64,000 nt of DNA from an uncultured Aquimarina sp. (GTDB taxonomy: Bacteria; Bacteroidota; Bacteroidia; Flavobacteriales; Flavobacteriaceae). Position numbers and translations under genes: made by a program. Below are positions 8,869-17,272 of the stretch, piece after piece. How positions within the stretch are numbered: the stretch's first letter is position 1; each line of letters begins with the position of its first letter. A model generated the notes under the pieces. The model did not search any database. It was not told where the DNA came from and worked only from the letters and a program-made list of their open reading frames with translations. Location of the stretch: assembly GCA_947489195.1 (NCBI GenBank), contig CANLCT010000003.1:62001-126000 (forward strand), in the 5' to 3' direction.

Positions 8869-10659
8869 TTAATTAATATTTATAGGAGTTCCTTTTATTG
8901 TTGTTGGCCCATCGGCCGAAACACTTGTGGTTGCTCCTTTAACCTCCATACTTGCACTTGCTTTTGCGGCAACTTGCAAAGCTTCCAAAGTCATATTCAT
9001 TCCTGCTTTTATATCTATATTACCTGATGCTTCAATTTTTATATCACCAGGACTATTCATTTCAATTCCCGATGGATTCATTTTTGTTATATTTCCATTT
9101 TGATCTTCGATTGTTATCGAAGTGCTATCTTCGTCTAATTTGATGCTATTCCCTGCTGGGGTATCAATAGTTATTGTTTTAGTTTGATCATGAAAATGTA
9201 CGCGCATCCCCGATCGGGTTACTAATCCTTTTTCATGATTCACATCTTGAGCCTGCATTGGTGCTGGTTTAGCACTACTGTGTAACATTCCCAATACCAC
9301 CGCCTCACGCGGATCATCATTTAAAAAACCTACAATCACCTCATCCTCTATTTCTGGTAAAAAAAAGGTTCCTCTACCCGAAACGCCTTCATCCGCTTTA
9401 CCAGCATCTAAAGTGGCTATTCTTGCCCAAACACCTCGTGCCGAATTATCAATAATGGGCATCCTTACTAAAATTCTATTTTCTCCCTCTGGGTCATCCT
9501 GTAATTGCACCACTTTCCCTATCTGTAACCCACTTATTCCAGGCAGCAAACCTGCTGCAGGGGCATCTGCAATATTCTTATGAATATGTGAAAAACAATC
9601 TGCCTTTAATCCAAACTGTACTTGCGTATACCAGGATCCATTATACACATCGTGCCTAACTGCTGACACAAATGCTTTTCCTGTAAATCGAGCTCCCACC
9701 CCTTGTAATTCGATTAATTGACTTGGTTTTATGCCTCCAAAACCAATAAATTTTGCACGCCCTTGGATTTTAGAAAGCCTACTATTTTGCATTATGGATT
9801 TGGTCCACTCCTGTAATTCTTCGGTAATGGCTTGTCCCGTATGTCTTAGTTCATATTTTTCAGGACTTATCCCTGCGGCTAAATCTTTTCCTTTTACATT
9901 CCCAAGTTCATTAATACCAACACTCTCCGTAACATGTTCAAACATATTTTGCCCGGCATAATCCCACGATTTAGCTTCCACAGAAGTCCATTGATCTCTT
10001 GAATCCATTTCGGCTTCAAAATCAATAAGTGTTGATCCAAATAATACCGATATACTAGGATCGGTATTTGTTACAGGTGCTTTGATATTAATTTTACCAT
10101 CATCAACGGCTACTAATTTGCCATTAGCCTCTGCCCTCATTAATAAAAAATCCCAATCGGCACAATGATGCTGCACCATTTCAAGATGTTTCATTGCTGT
10201 TGCTTCCACATCATGACTAAGCGCTGTGTAACGCCCAATCACCTCCTCCATGATTTCACTATCTTTTGATTCTTCATAATAAAAATTATGCCTTCCAATA
10301 GTCATTTTTACTGCTTCATCTCTGCAATCTAAAATCAATTCTGTTTTTCCGTTTTCTTTTATTTTAATACTGTGTTTAACAATAACCCCTTTAAACTGTT
10401 GCTTGTTTTCACCATCTCTTCCTATTTTTAAGACAATTGATTTTCCAGGTAAAAATTCTTCTTTTTCACTTATTTCAAATGTTTCTTCCGAAGCGTTCCC
10501 ATCCTGTAAAACAATCTTACTTGTAGGAATCCTATTAATTTCTTTTTGAATAGATATAGAAAGTACCTGATAGCCTGGATCAACTAATTTTCCATCTATT
10601 AGTATATCAAATGTGGATATATTGTGTGATACTTCTACAGGGATCTCTCTATCTTTCAT
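8869..10659 (-). CDS. VgrG-like spike protein (Afp8-like)
   Basis: A 596-aa spike that combines the gp27-like base and gp5-like needle of contractile tails. Residues about 1-360 form the gp27-type hub (LVDPGYQVLSISIQKE at the start, HHCADWDFLLMRAEANGK near 165). Residues about 375-465 form the OB-fold (GLQIGKVVQLQDDPEGENR, GVWARIATLDAG, LPEIEDEVIVGFLNDDP). After that comes a repetitive beta-helix with short alternating strands (TITIDTP, SIKLDED, ITIEDQNG, IKIEASG, IDIKAG), ending in TTIKGTPININ. No enzymatic domain is fused to the tip. It is preceded by the LysM adaptor gene and followed by PAAR, the standard order for eCIS. High confidence. Confidence 0.95.
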   Translation of the reverse strand: MKDREIPVEVSHNISTFDILIDGKLVDPGYQVLSISIQKEINRIPTSKIVLQDGNASEETFEISEKEEFLPGKSIVLKIGRDGENKQQFKGVIVKHSIKIKENGKTELILDCRDEAVKMTIGRHNFYYEESKDSEIMEEVIGRYTALSHDVEATAMKHLEMVQHHCADWDFLLMRAEANGKLVAVDDGKINIKAPVTNTDPSISVLFGSTLIDFEAEMDSRDQWTSVEAKSWDYAGQNMFEHVTESVGINELGNVKGKDLAAGISPEKYELRHTGQAITEELQEWTKSIMQNSRLSKIQGRAKFIGFGGIKPSQLIELQGVGARFTGKAFVSAVRHDVYNGSWYTQVQFGLKADCFSHIHKNIADAPAAGLLPGISGLQIGKVVQLQDDPEGENRILVRMPIIDNSARGVWARIATLDAGKADEGVSGRGTFFLPEIEDEVIVGFLNDDPREAVVLGMLHSSAKPAPMQAQDVNHEKGLVTRSGMRVHFHDQTKTITIDTPAGNSIKLDEDSTSITIEDQNGNITKMNPSGIEMNSPGDIKIEASGNIDIKAGMNMTLEALQVAAKASASMEVKGATTSVSADGPTTIKGTPININ

Positions 10660-10694
10660 TCTCTTTTATATACTTTTTTAATTTATTTAAGATG

Positions 10695-11444
10695 TTAATT
10701 ACCTTCGACTGTTTTTTCTATTGGGGGAAAAACCATTTCTACTCCTGGTTTTATTTTTCGGAACGATGTTAAACCATTCGCTTTAGCTATTTGCATCACA
10801 TATTTGGGATCATTATAAATTTGATCTGTCATCCAATCGAGCCTATCTCCAGCTTTTACTAATCTTACATGTGTTAAATCTGGCGATCGTTTACGTTCTC
10901 TAGCTACTCGTTCTTTTTGAGCTACATAATTTAAAAATGTAGCACTTACTTTTATACGAAGTGGATCACCGTCGGGTTTAAACAGCGTGTAATTCAGATC
11001 CAAATTTGAAAGTATACATGGAAACTTAAAGCCATCACCCCAATGCACTTTTAAAAAATGTGGTCTATGGATTTCCCCATTCATATTATACACCGTATTC
11101 TTAAAAATTTCTAACTGCTCCTTTACAGGAAGTGGTGTTTCGGATGATAATGTAGTTACATCGGGTTTAAACTTTAACCTTGAATTATAACCCTGAATTG
11201 AATTTGTCCCATCCAATATAAAATCCAATTTTAACTCCTCTGGTGCTGTGCCTTCGTAACTTGCATTAGTTCCTTGATTTCCTTGCCCCTGTTGTGTATT
11301 TAATTTCACCTTGTAATTTTGGCTAAAACTTTCCGGGTTTACAGGTAATGAAATCGGATTTGGTTTGATATTCGATCGTTTTGAAAAATCCTCATTATCA
11401 AAAGATTCAATAGATACTTTTATAAGTTTCCCTCTTTCATTCAT
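10695..11444 (-). CDS. LysM/CIS-tube adaptor protein (Afp7-like)
   Basis: A 249-aa protein with an N-terminal CIS-tube type domain (residues about 1-185; FSQNYKVKLN, HRPHFLKVHWGDG, RIKVSATFLNYVAQKE) and a C-terminal LysM-like module (LVKAGDRLDWMTDQIYNDPKY to PGVEMVFPP). In eCIS this type of protein links the inner tube to the spike hub and is comparable to T4 gp53. Its ATG overlaps the stop of the upstream DUF5908 gene by one base (TAATG), indicating translational coupling. Family and role are well supported by the domain order and by its place between the tube and spike genes. Confidence 0.9.
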   Translation of the reverse strand: MNERGKLIKVSIESFDNEDFSKRSNIKPNPISLPVNPESFSQNYKVKLNTQQGQGNQGTNASYEGTAPEELKLDFILDGTNSIQGYNSRLKFKPDVTTLSSETPLPVKEQLEIFKNTVYNMNGEIHRPHFLKVHWGDGFKFPCILSNLDLNYTLFKPDGDPLRIKVSATFLNYVAQKERVARERKRSPDLTHVRLVKAGDRLDWMTDQIYNDPKYVMQIAKANGLTSFRKIKPGVEMVFPPIEKTVEGN

Positions 11445-11608
11445 TATCGTTCATTTTTAGCTTTAATGATTTCAAGTACTTTTTCTACAATTTCATTTAC
11501 TGTAGTTTCACTATTTTTTTCTACTGAAGTTTCACTTGATGCTGAGGCACTCGAACTCCTACTCCCTACACTTGCTTTAATGACTAATTCTCTAATTTCT
11601 AATGGCAT
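11444..11608 (-). CDS. Small DUF5908-family protein
   Basis: A 54-aa reading frame starts with MPLEIRELVIKASV, the hallmark opening of DUF5908 proteins, which are repeatedly found inside eCIS operons. A serine-rich linker (residues 16-28) and an amphipathic helix (VNEIVEKVLEIIKAKNER) follow. It starts 10 bases after the second tube gene and ends in a TAATG overlap with the LysM adaptor gene, so it is embedded in the operon and very likely translated. Its molecular role is not established; it could be a small tube-baseplate junction or assembly factor. The start is the only ATG in frame. Confidence 0.88.
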   Translation of the reverse strand: MPLEIRELVIKASVGSRSSSASASSETSVEKNSETTVNEIVEKVLEIIKAKNER

Positions 11609-11618
11609 ATTTTAATTT

Positions 11619-12077
11619 TTAAGGTGCTTTTAAGGCAAAATAATTATAGTTCAACTCCAAAGTTTCAATAAGTACTTCTCCTTTTTCGGCGTTTAACTCT
11701 CCTACTTTCCAACTTACAGGCCACACATGCGATAATTGCCATCGCATTAATGGTTTATGATCCTCGTTTAATAATTCAACATCAACATTAGCCAATGGTT
11801 TAATCACCATATCTTGAAAAGCTTGCTGGCACCATTTAACTAATCCAGAATCCTCTGGTTTAAGTATGCCTCTTTTCAGCGTAAGCGTTGTATACTTAGT
11901 CCGTCCAGGAATTTGGTGCTCAAATCTGTTTTCACCACCTTCTTTCATAGCTTCCTTTTCGATTTGCACATCCAAACCCGATACTGATTGGAAACTTACA
12001 TCTGTTCCATTTGATTTAGGAAGTCCTGTAAAAAAAACCTTAAAATGAAAACCTACTATTTGATGTGTACTTGCCAT
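11619..12077 (-). CDS. eCIS tube initiator protein (Afp5-like, gp19 family)
   Basis: A 152-aa tail-tube protein of the T4 gp19 family. Diagnostic features are VGFHFKVFFTG, FQSVSGLDVQIEKE, the GRTKYTTLTLKRGI strand pair, and a C-terminal WPVSWKVGELNAE...ETLELNYNYF segment. Its sequence is clearly paralogous to the neighbouring 157-aa tube gene, for instance in the TKY-x-LTLKRG motif, but it lies nearer the adaptor and spike genes. By analogy with Afp5 it is more likely the first tube ring at the baseplate than the bulk tube subunit. That split of roles is inference; membership in the family is clear. Confidence 0.9.
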   Translation of the reverse strand: MASTHQIVGFHFKVFFTGLPKSNGTDVSFQSVSGLDVQIEKEAMKEGGENRFEHQIPGRTKYTTLTLKRGILKPEDSGLVKWCQQAFQDMVIKPLANVDVELLNEDHKPLMRWQLSHVWPVSWKVGELNAEKGEVLIETLELNYNYFALKAP

Positions 12078-12086
12078 AAATAGTTT

Positions 12087-12560
12087 TTAATTTTTAGCCT
12101 CTAGAATGGTTAAACCTTCATGTACTAATTCCATGGTTTCAATAGCCACTTCATTAGCATCGGCTTTTAAATCCGTTGATTGGACTTTACTTGGCCATGC
12201 ATTTTCTAATTGCCAACTGATAATTGTTTTGTGGTTTTCATCTAATAAACTAATGGAAACAGCCCTTCTGTATTTTGAACCTGTTTTGTTTCCTTCCTGG
12301 AAGTAATAGGTTTTTTGCCATTCTTTATAAAAGTCAAAATCTCCTTGAAATGTTCCGCGCTTTAAAGTAATGTTACTGTATTTCGTTAATCCAGGTTGCT
12401 TGGTTTTATTATATTTTACGCTATCCCCTTCTCTGTACTCAATAACTTCCGTTTCAAAATCTAAACCACTTACTTCGGTAAATCCGATACGAAATTTATC
12501 TCCCCACTCCACTTTAAAATGAAACTTTGGTAATGGATAATCTATTTTTTTATCTGCCAT
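12087..12560 (-). CDS. eCIS inner tube subunit (Afp1-like, gp19/Hcp-like)
   Basis: A 157-aa gp19-family tube protein: PLPKFHFKVEWGDK at the start, FTEVSGLDFETEVIEYREG, GLTKYSNITLKRGTF, then SISLLDENHKTIISWQLENAWPSKV and a VAIETMELVHEGL finish. Stacked hexamers of this protein would form the inner tube driven out by sheath contraction. It sits directly before the second tube gene (9-base gap), consistent with a bulk-tube plus initiator pair. Length and motifs match the family throughout. Confidence 0.93.
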   Translation of the reverse strand: MADKKIDYPLPKFHFKVEWGDKFRIGFTEVSGLDFETEVIEYREGDSVKYNKTKQPGLTKYSNITLKRGTFQGDFDFYKEWQKTYYFQEGNKTGSKYRRAVSISLLDENHKTIISWQLENAWPSKVQSTDLKADANEVAIETMELVHEGLTILEAKN

Positions 12561-12590
12561 GATACTAGTATTTAATTTTTTTTAGAATTT

Positions 12591-13505
12591 TTATTTTCCT
12601 TCAGCTGCTTTTGCTGCTTTTATAGCTTCAGCTAAACTGTTTTTACGTGACAAAGCATCATCGCTTTTCTTTTTCTTATCGGTCCACTTCACTTTTAGTT
12701 CATCAGTTTTTAAAACTGCTTTTTCTAAGTTTTGCTTAAGATCTTTATAATAATCTCCTTCAATTATAGGTAAGGTAGGCTGTGGCTTTTTCTCTTTAGC
12801 ATCGCATGGATAATGTTCAATATCATCTTCAGAAGAACAACTAGGTTCCTCAACTACAATTCCATTAAACTCTTCTAAAATTGTTTTTAGTTTAAAACTT
12901 AAACCTTCTTCTTCACAGATATAAGCGTACAGTAAGTTTGCACATTTTAAGGCATCGATAAGCTTACATAAAATAGCTTCTTGAAGATCACATACTGCTT
13001 TAATTTTTTCTTCGAAAACCTTTATACAATTAACAGCCGTTTCTTTATCAACATCTTTAATGTCTTTAAGGCAATTGATTGCTTTAATTAAATCTGTAAT
13101 AAGATCCTCTAAGCCTTTATCTAAAATATCATAACTATACAAACAATCAAAAATTGATTTTACTTGACAAAGTAATTTTTCCAAGGCAATGCTTGTACAT
13201 TTTGCATTTTTACAAACTTCCATTACTTGACCATAAAAAAAACCAAGCTCGATAACAATATTATCCGCCTTTTCGTTTGACTTATCAATAAGATCAAACC
13301 ATTTATCTAGCTTATGGTGCCAGTTATATGAATTATCATATTGTTCTTTGAGTTTTTCTGATTCTGCAGACTTTTCATTATAATCATTACATGCATTTGC
13401 AAAATCTTCTTCCCATTTAGTTAGGCAATTCTTTTCACCATTTCCTCCGTTACCTGAGTCATCCTTGCAACAGGTATCGTCATTCAAAAATTTAATCATA
13501 CTCAT
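12591..13505 (-). CDS. Unrecognised cysteine-rich helical protein in the eCIS operon (304 aa, B)
   Basis: I do not recognise this family. The protein is predicted mostly helical, acidic and lysine-rich, with about 16 cysteines in 304 residues (for example a CC pair at residues 12-13, then isolated Cys roughly every 10-20 residues up to about 235). The last 70 residues form a charged helix ending in EAIKAAKAAEGK. There is no signal peptide or membrane segment. It lies between the other 304-aa Cys-rich gene and the tube genes, in the same operon. The equal length and composition suggest the two act together, but I see no convincing position-by-position similarity. Possible roles are a lumen component, a chaperone, a tape-measure-like helix or a cargo; none is demonstrated. 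Confidence 0.8.
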   Translation of the reverse strand: MSMIKFLNDDTCCKDDSGNGGNGEKNCLTKWEEDFANACNDYNEKSAESEKLKEQYDNSYNWHHKLDKWFDLIDKSNEKADNIVIELGFFYGQVMEVCKNAKCTSIALEKLLCQVKSIFDCLYSYDILDKGLEDLITDLIKAINCLKDIKDVDKETAVNCIKVFEEKIKAVCDLQEAILCKLIDALKCANLLYAYICEEEGLSFKLKTILEEFNGIVVEEPSCSSEDDIEHYPCDAKEKKPQPTLPIIEGDYYKDLKQNLEKAVLKTDELKVKWTDKKKKSDDALSRKNSLAEAIKAAKAAEGK

Positions 13506-13540
13506 AATTCTATTTTTTTAATTCTATAAATACCTGATTG

Positions 13541-14455
13541 TTAATCCTCATTAGCTGTTTGCTTAGCCATATGCTCTGTGGTATTACAATCACTCTCTTT
13601 ATCCACACATTCACATGAAATTTCTAATTCTTCTTCTCTGCACTCACCTTCACAAATAAATTTACTTGTTTCATATAAGCCTTTCACCTTACTACCTTCA
13701 CTGTATAATGTGCATGAAACCTCAGCTAGTTCTTCGACTATGCTATTTAGCTCATCGCGATACGTGCTTACATCTTTTTCTGTACTCTTTACATTCTCTG
13801 CAATACAATCATTAAATATTTTTACCGTATCCACTAATTTTGACGCAAAACCTTTAAGCCCACCCGTATTTGTAAATGTTTGTATCCCTGCAATATTCAC
13901 TACACCATTAAAGGCATTTTGCCCTTTAGTAGTTAAGGTGGTGGTCTTATCTTTTATATCCGTCAATAAATCCGAAACTTTAGATATATCATCTGGTAAT
14001 TCCTGTTCACTAGCTCCTTTTTTACCTTTTGTAGTTTTGGGTTTTGGAGGTAGTATGCATTCCTTTACACAATTGACCATAACGCATGCTGCATTATTGG
14101 CTTCATTCATTTTTACACGTAACTCATTAATCAATTTTGAAGACTCATTAATCAATTTTTCGAGCTCATCATCTTTTTTGATGTATTCATCTACGTTTTT
14201 TTGAATAATCCCTACTTTTTTATAGTTTTTTAATACTATACAACTCATGAGATCTTGGTATACATCATAAGACGCCTTGGCCTTATCTAAGCAACAAATT
14301 TTATATCCACGAGCTATCTCTTTAGAATCCCTTTTGGTTCCATAGGCCGTGTATAAGCTATCTGAAGCTTTTTTCTCATTCTTAATGTCTTTCAGCTTTT
14401 CGCAAATCTTTGTTTCAGGATTTTTCGAAGCGTCATTCCCTGCCATATCTGCCAT
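13541..14455 (-). CDS. Unrecognised cysteine-rich helical protein in the eCIS operon (304 aa, A)
   Basis: No family recognised. The protein has long charged helices in the first half (a coiled-coil-like stretch near residues 75-125, KKDDELEKLINESSKLINEL), then a lysine/proline linker near 135-150 (PPKPKTTKGKKG), a glycine-containing middle, and a C-terminal Cys-rich tail (CEGECREEELEISCECVD). I count about 14 cysteines in 304 residues, unusually many for a cytoplasmic protein of this lineage. No signal peptide. It starts 46 bases after the sheath gene. Together with its 304-aa neighbour it is an obvious candidate for a lineage-specific eCIS component. The gene is real, as it is long, continuous and in the operon; its function is unknown. 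Confidence 0.8.
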   Translation of the reverse strand: MADMAGNDASKNPETKICEKLKDIKNEKKASDSLYTAYGTKRDSKEIARGYKICCLDKAKASYDVYQDLMSCIVLKNYKKVGIIQKNVDEYIKKDDELEKLINESSKLINELRVKMNEANNAACVMVNCVKECILPPKPKTTKGKKGASEQELPDDISKVSDLLTDIKDKTTTLTTKGQNAFNGVVNIAGIQTFTNTGGLKGFASKLVDTVKIFNDCIAENVKSTEKDVSTYRDELNSIVEELAEVSCTLYSEGSKVKGLYETSKFICEGECREEELEISCECVDKESDCNTTEHMAKQTANED

Positions 14456-14501
14456 TTTACTAGTTTTTTAAAGTTATTATTATCTCTTGACCAGTTACAT
14501 A

Positions 14502-15911
14502 TTACTCAGACAGCATTTTGTGACTAAATCTCAGAATGATAAATTCAGCTGGTCTTACTACCGCCATTCCTATTTCTACAATCATTCTTCCTTCCCAAAT
14601 ATCCACTTCATCCATGGTTTCATTGAGTCCAACCTTTACATAAAAAGCTTGTTCAGGAGTGGTTCCCATTAAAGCGCCTGCTTTCCATTGTTGTACTAAA
14701 AAGTTATCGATCATTGATTTTACCCTTACCCAAGTATTTAGGTCATTCGGTTCAAAAACAAACTGAAGGGAAGCTTTTTTAACTGATTCTTCGACCATGT
14801 TAAAAAATCTGCGTACCGATATATAACGCCACTCATTACTATTTCCTGCCATGGTTCTTGCCCCCCAAACAATCGCATTTCCTCTGCCTACAAATGAGCG
14901 TATTACATTTACCGATTTCCCTGCATTTACATCAACATTCAAACTTTCTTGTTGTTTATCTGTAATTTTAATTATTGGTCTAATCACATAATCTATATTC
15001 ACATTTGCTGGAGCTTTCCATACGCCTCGTGAAGAATCTACACTTGCATAAACCCCAACAATAGCCGGTGAAGGTGGCATTACAATAGGAAGGTTTCGAA
15101 TGGAGTTTTGTGCTTGAAAATAGAGGGCATTATTCTTTGTCTTTAACTCTTCTAATGTTCCATTGAATGATCCATCTCCTCCTTCATGCACAATAGTAAC
15201 TCGGGTATCACCTACACCTTCACCTCCGTAGTAATAATCCAAAATAGTCTCCACATTTGGAAAATATGTAGCTCCATATTTAATGGTATTTTCTTCTGGC
15301 GGTGTATTGTCTCGCATAGTATCAATATTAGCTAACAAATCCGGTTGTTCGGGATCCTGCCAAATATCCATTACTGTAAAACGGTCTTTCATTTCCTCGC
15401 ACAAATCCATTGATTCGCCAAAAAGGTTATAGAAATCGGAAAAATTATCCATTCCCTGGGCATCAGGATATACATAAAGTGTTATTTCATCAACCTTTTC
15501 TGTAGCATCCAAGCCTGCTTTAAGCTCTGCAAAACTTACAATACCGGTAGTATAATCACTTACTGAAACAATCCAACATGGACCACCTCCGTTTGCAAAA
15601 AACATTTGCAATGCATATTGCATTATATATTTGGCACGATCGCCAATAGATGCTTGCACATTAACTGGCGCGCCAGGAGTTTCCTTTATTAATACTGAAA
15701 GATTTTCCTCTGGTACTGCCTTTCCGAAGAAACGTTCATACTCTAATAGTGAACTAATCCTTTTCGGTTCATTTGTTAAGGAGTTTCCTCTTTCATCTTC
15801 AGCTTTTTGGGTATACCCTATAAAAGCCGGAATCGCAGTTTCTACCTGCGCAATCGATGGTGGTAGTTTTGGAATTTCTTCAATGAAGACTCCTGGCGTT
15901 TTGTAATTCAT
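14502..15911 (-). CDS. Contractile tail sheath protein (Afp2-4-like)
   Basis: A 469-aa sheath subunit. The N-terminus YKTPGVFIEEIPKLPPSIAQ and the following AIPAFIGYT are diagnostic of the phage-tail-sheath/eCIS family. The C-terminal domain contains VNVIRSFVGRGNAIVWGART, YISVRRFFNMVEES and FEPND, and the closing strand EIGMAVVRPAEFIILRF inserts into a neighbouring subunit in known sheaths. Only one sheath gene is present, unlike the three paralogues in Photorhabdus PVC and Serratia Afp. It is 24 bases after the 443-aa gene. High confidence. Confidence 0.96.
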   Translation of the reverse strand: MNYKTPGVFIEEIPKLPPSIAQVETAIPAFIGYTQKAEDERGNSLTNEPKRISSLLEYERFFGKAVPEENLSVLIKETPGAPVNVQASIGDRAKYIMQYALQMFFANGGGPCWIVSVSDYTTGIVSFAELKAGLDATEKVDEITLYVYPDAQGMDNFSDFYNLFGESMDLCEEMKDRFTVMDIWQDPEQPDLLANIDTMRDNTPPEENTIKYGATYFPNVETILDYYYGGEGVGDTRVTIVHEGGDGSFNGTLEELKTKNNALYFQAQNSIRNLPIVMPPSPAIVGVYASVDSSRGVWKAPANVNIDYVIRPIIKITDKQQESLNVDVNAGKSVNVIRSFVGRGNAIVWGARTMAGNSNEWRYISVRRFFNMVEESVKKASLQFVFEPNDLNTWVRVKSMIDNFLVQQWKAGALMGTTPEQAFYVKVGLNETMDEVDIWEGRMIVEIGMAVVRPAEFIILRFSHKMLSE

Positions 15912-15935
15912 AATTTCTCTACTTTAAAAATCCAT

Positions 15936-17267
15936 TTAACTATTCAATAATCTATTTGACTGACTTATATAGATTTCCGAAAAAATCCTATCGTTCTCTA
16001 TTCTTATATCTGATGATTTGGGGTGCGGCAACATTAAAGTGCTTCCATTAATAAAAGGCACTAAAGCATTTGTTAATAATTTTGGGGTATTGGATATTAA
16101 TTTGGTATTTATATATGTTAAAAAAGAAGCCGTAGCAGCTACCTCAGCTGGTGAAAAATTACCATTAACATGGTAACGCCAATAGGTACTTCTATTTTTT
16201 AATCGAATTTCGAAAACTGGGTGTGTTATTTTTTCGTTTGCGGCATTAATTCTCGTTTTCAAAAAACCTTGTGCATCCAATAAACTAAAAGGGGAATTCT
16301 CTTCATCAAAAGTAATTTCTATAACTCCAAAATTATCTTTACTATATAATTCATCATTTAGATGAATAGGATAAGCAATAGTAGCTCCTCCATTCAAATT
16401 CATTTTTAGAGTATAAAAACCAGAAGGAATAACTGCCGAATTTGGATCATTAGTATCAACTTTATTAAAGTCAAGAGTCATCTTAGTCATTACACTTGTA
16501 CTCGACTGAGTAATCGTTTTTACCTCTAAACTATCTTTATCTTCTAGTATAAATACGGCATCGGTTATGTTTTGAGATGGTTTAAATACATAACTAAAAA
16601 CAGCTGGTAACAATAGCTTATCTGCATCAGTAACACATCGTTTATCCTTAACATCCTTCCAATCTGCTGGCACATTTCCATCTGTAAAAATTTCAGCTTC
16701 TTTTAATGTTCCCGAAAAATCAACAAGTGCTCCCATTTCATACAACAATCCGTTTTGATGAGTCATAGGCTTATTTGCTAATGAAAGTGACTCATATACA
16801 GGAACAACATCGGTTTCATTAAATACCTCTTTGCCTTTATTGGTGAAATAATAAATTGCGGGTTTAAATGATCCAAAACTTATATTTGTAACACTTCTAA
16901 AAAAAGGAACTTGTGATTGAATTTTAAAGGCTAGCTTTAAACTTTTATCAATAACTAAACTTGGTTTATACAACACTTCATTTAAAACCAATTCTACTTT
17001 AACTTCTACACCAACAATAAAACCCAAACTAGTTTTTGCAAAAACTAATTTGTAATCATTCAATATTTTTTTTGTTTTACTAACAGGTTCTATTTTAAAT
17101 AAGTCCTTTATATCATATGTCCCCTTTTCTGTTTTTATCGAAAGTAAGGCTTCTTGATCTGATTTATTTACAGAAAAAAATGATCCTCCTTTAGCATCTG
17201 TCAAATAATAATCATGTAAGATCTGTACCTCAAATAACCTTTTATATATAACTGTACTGCTATCCAT
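15936..17267 (-). CDS. eCIS-associated protein of unknown family, candidate cap adaptor (443 aa)
   Basis: A 443-aa soluble protein without a signal peptide or membrane segment, rich in beta-strand-like alternation (IYKRLFEVQILHDYYLTD at the start; VFEIRLKNRSTYWRYHV near residue 360). It lies between the terminator gene (5-base gap) and the sheath gene (24-base gap). AlgoCIS was described with a cap adaptor between the terminal cap and the tube-sheath. A gene of this size placed between terminator and sheath fits that position, but I assign it by context only, not by a recognised motif. Alternatives are another distal-end or chaperone function. Confidence 0.7.
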   Translation of the reverse strand: MDSSTVIYKRLFEVQILHDYYLTDAKGGSFFSVNKSDQEALLSIKTEKGTYDIKDLFKIEPVSKTKKILNDYKLVFAKTSLGFIVGVEVKVELVLNEVLYKPSLVIDKSLKLAFKIQSQVPFFRSVTNISFGSFKPAIYYFTNKGKEVFNETDVVPVYESLSLANKPMTHQNGLLYEMGALVDFSGTLKEAEIFTDGNVPADWKDVKDKRCVTDADKLLLPAVFSYVFKPSQNITDAVFILEDKDSLEVKTITQSSTSVMTKMTLDFNKVDTNDPNSAVIPSGFYTLKMNLNGGATIAYPIHLNDELYSKDNFGVIEITFDEENSPFSLLDAQGFLKTRINAANEKITHPVFEIRLKNRSTYWRYHVNGNFSPAEVAATASFLTYINTKLISNTPKLLTNALVPFINGSTLMLPHPKSSDIRIENDRIFSEIYISQSNRLLNS

Positions 17268-17272
17268 AATTT

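Noticed and set aside
11619..12560. The two tube genes as a recent exact duplication
   Set aside because: They share the gp19 fold and motifs but differ at most positions, so they are old paralogues with separate roles.
13578..14204. A 208-codon plus-strand open frame opposite the Cys-rich protein gene
   Set aside because: It is antisense to a better-supported gene, is low-complexity Ser/Phe-rich and has no neighbours in its orientation.
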